From CAZADA01 sp964636945 (GTDB lineage: Bacteria > Pseudomonadota > Alphaproteobacteria > Caulobacterales > Maricaulaceae): 34,464 nt of DNA. The stretch is from positions 1 through 34,464 of the forward strand of contig CAZWVH010000031.1 in assembly GCA_964636945.1 (NCBI GenBank), read 5' to 3'. Under the pieces are notes generated by a model. That model did no database searches, was not told the DNA's origin, and saw only the letters and a list, made by a program, of their open reading frames with translations. This document shows, one piece after another, positions 34,461-34,464 of this stretch. Each line of letters begins with the position of its first letter. Position 1 is the first letter of the stretch. The position numbers and the translations under genes are program-made.

Positions 34461-34464
34461 TTTT

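Larger units (their letters stand above)
33770..34464. other. Region without an intact gene after the BCCT transporter
   Basis: About 700 bases. No full-length protein is supported on either strand and no terminator was seen after the BCCT stop. The middle (33905-34157) contains a frameshifted coding fragment described separately, and the right edge holds motif repeats that look like an insertion-sequence end. The piece 34160-34400 contains nothing recognisable. Confidence 0.5.

Overview
The window looks like chromosomal DNA of a GC-rich alphaproteobacterium, probably near the Caulobacterales/Hyphomonadales. That placement is inferred from the gene set (DUF2842 membrane protein, COX15-type heme A synthase, class I PHA synthase, N-terminally extended ribosomal protein S9, GlpX and RecJ close together), not from a computed phylogeny. 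About 27 protein genes and one tRNA are supported. Genes are tightly packed and many convergent neighbours are separated by fewer than 15 bases or overlap.

Layout. 1-312: debris resembling the start of an IS3-family orfA, next to tRNA-Glu(UUC). 313-8989: housekeeping genes: recJ (-), a QEGLA/DUF1704 metallopeptidase-like gene (+), glpX followed by a polysaccharide deacetylase (-), a small lipoprotein (-), PHA synthase phaC (+) and the rplM-rpsI operon (-). 9217-13791: a lipoprotein of unknown function (+) whose 3' end overlaps heme A synthase ctaA (-), a DUF2842 membrane protein (+) overlapping pyruvate kinase pyk (-), and a zinc-ligand-free MsrB (+). 13837-19407: an archaic-type chaperone-usher fimbria cluster, all on the minus strand: pilin with its own terminator, then chaperone, usher and tip adhesin. 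19880-21790: an NRAMP-superfamily transporter with altered metal-site residues, followed by a DUF502 membrane protein (-). 22145-24025: a multi-domain lipoprotein (META-META-LysM-YbaY-like-MliC) (+).

24171-28663: a two-gene lipid-transport-like operon (-): an RND/MMPL permease fused to a LolA-like periplasmic domain, then a DUF1302-like outer-membrane barrel. It is divergent from an ECF sigma factor (28864-29430, +). 29440-32075: the ligase-associated DNA-repair pair, MBL-fold exonuclease then ATP-dependent DNA ligase (-), divergent from a BCCT transporter (32117-33769, +). 33770-34464: no intact gene; it holds a frameshifted 3' gene fragment and, at the right edge, two copies of a 21-base motif that look like the end of an insertion sequence continuing outside the window.

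The most unusual content concerns the cell envelope: the RND-LolA fusion with its barrel partner and nearby sigma factor, the five-domain lipoprotein that joins PG binding to lysozyme inhibition, and the atypical NRAMP. No CRISPR array, intact transposase, prophage or toxin-antitoxin pair was found. Functions are read from motifs and family knowledge; no database search was possible.
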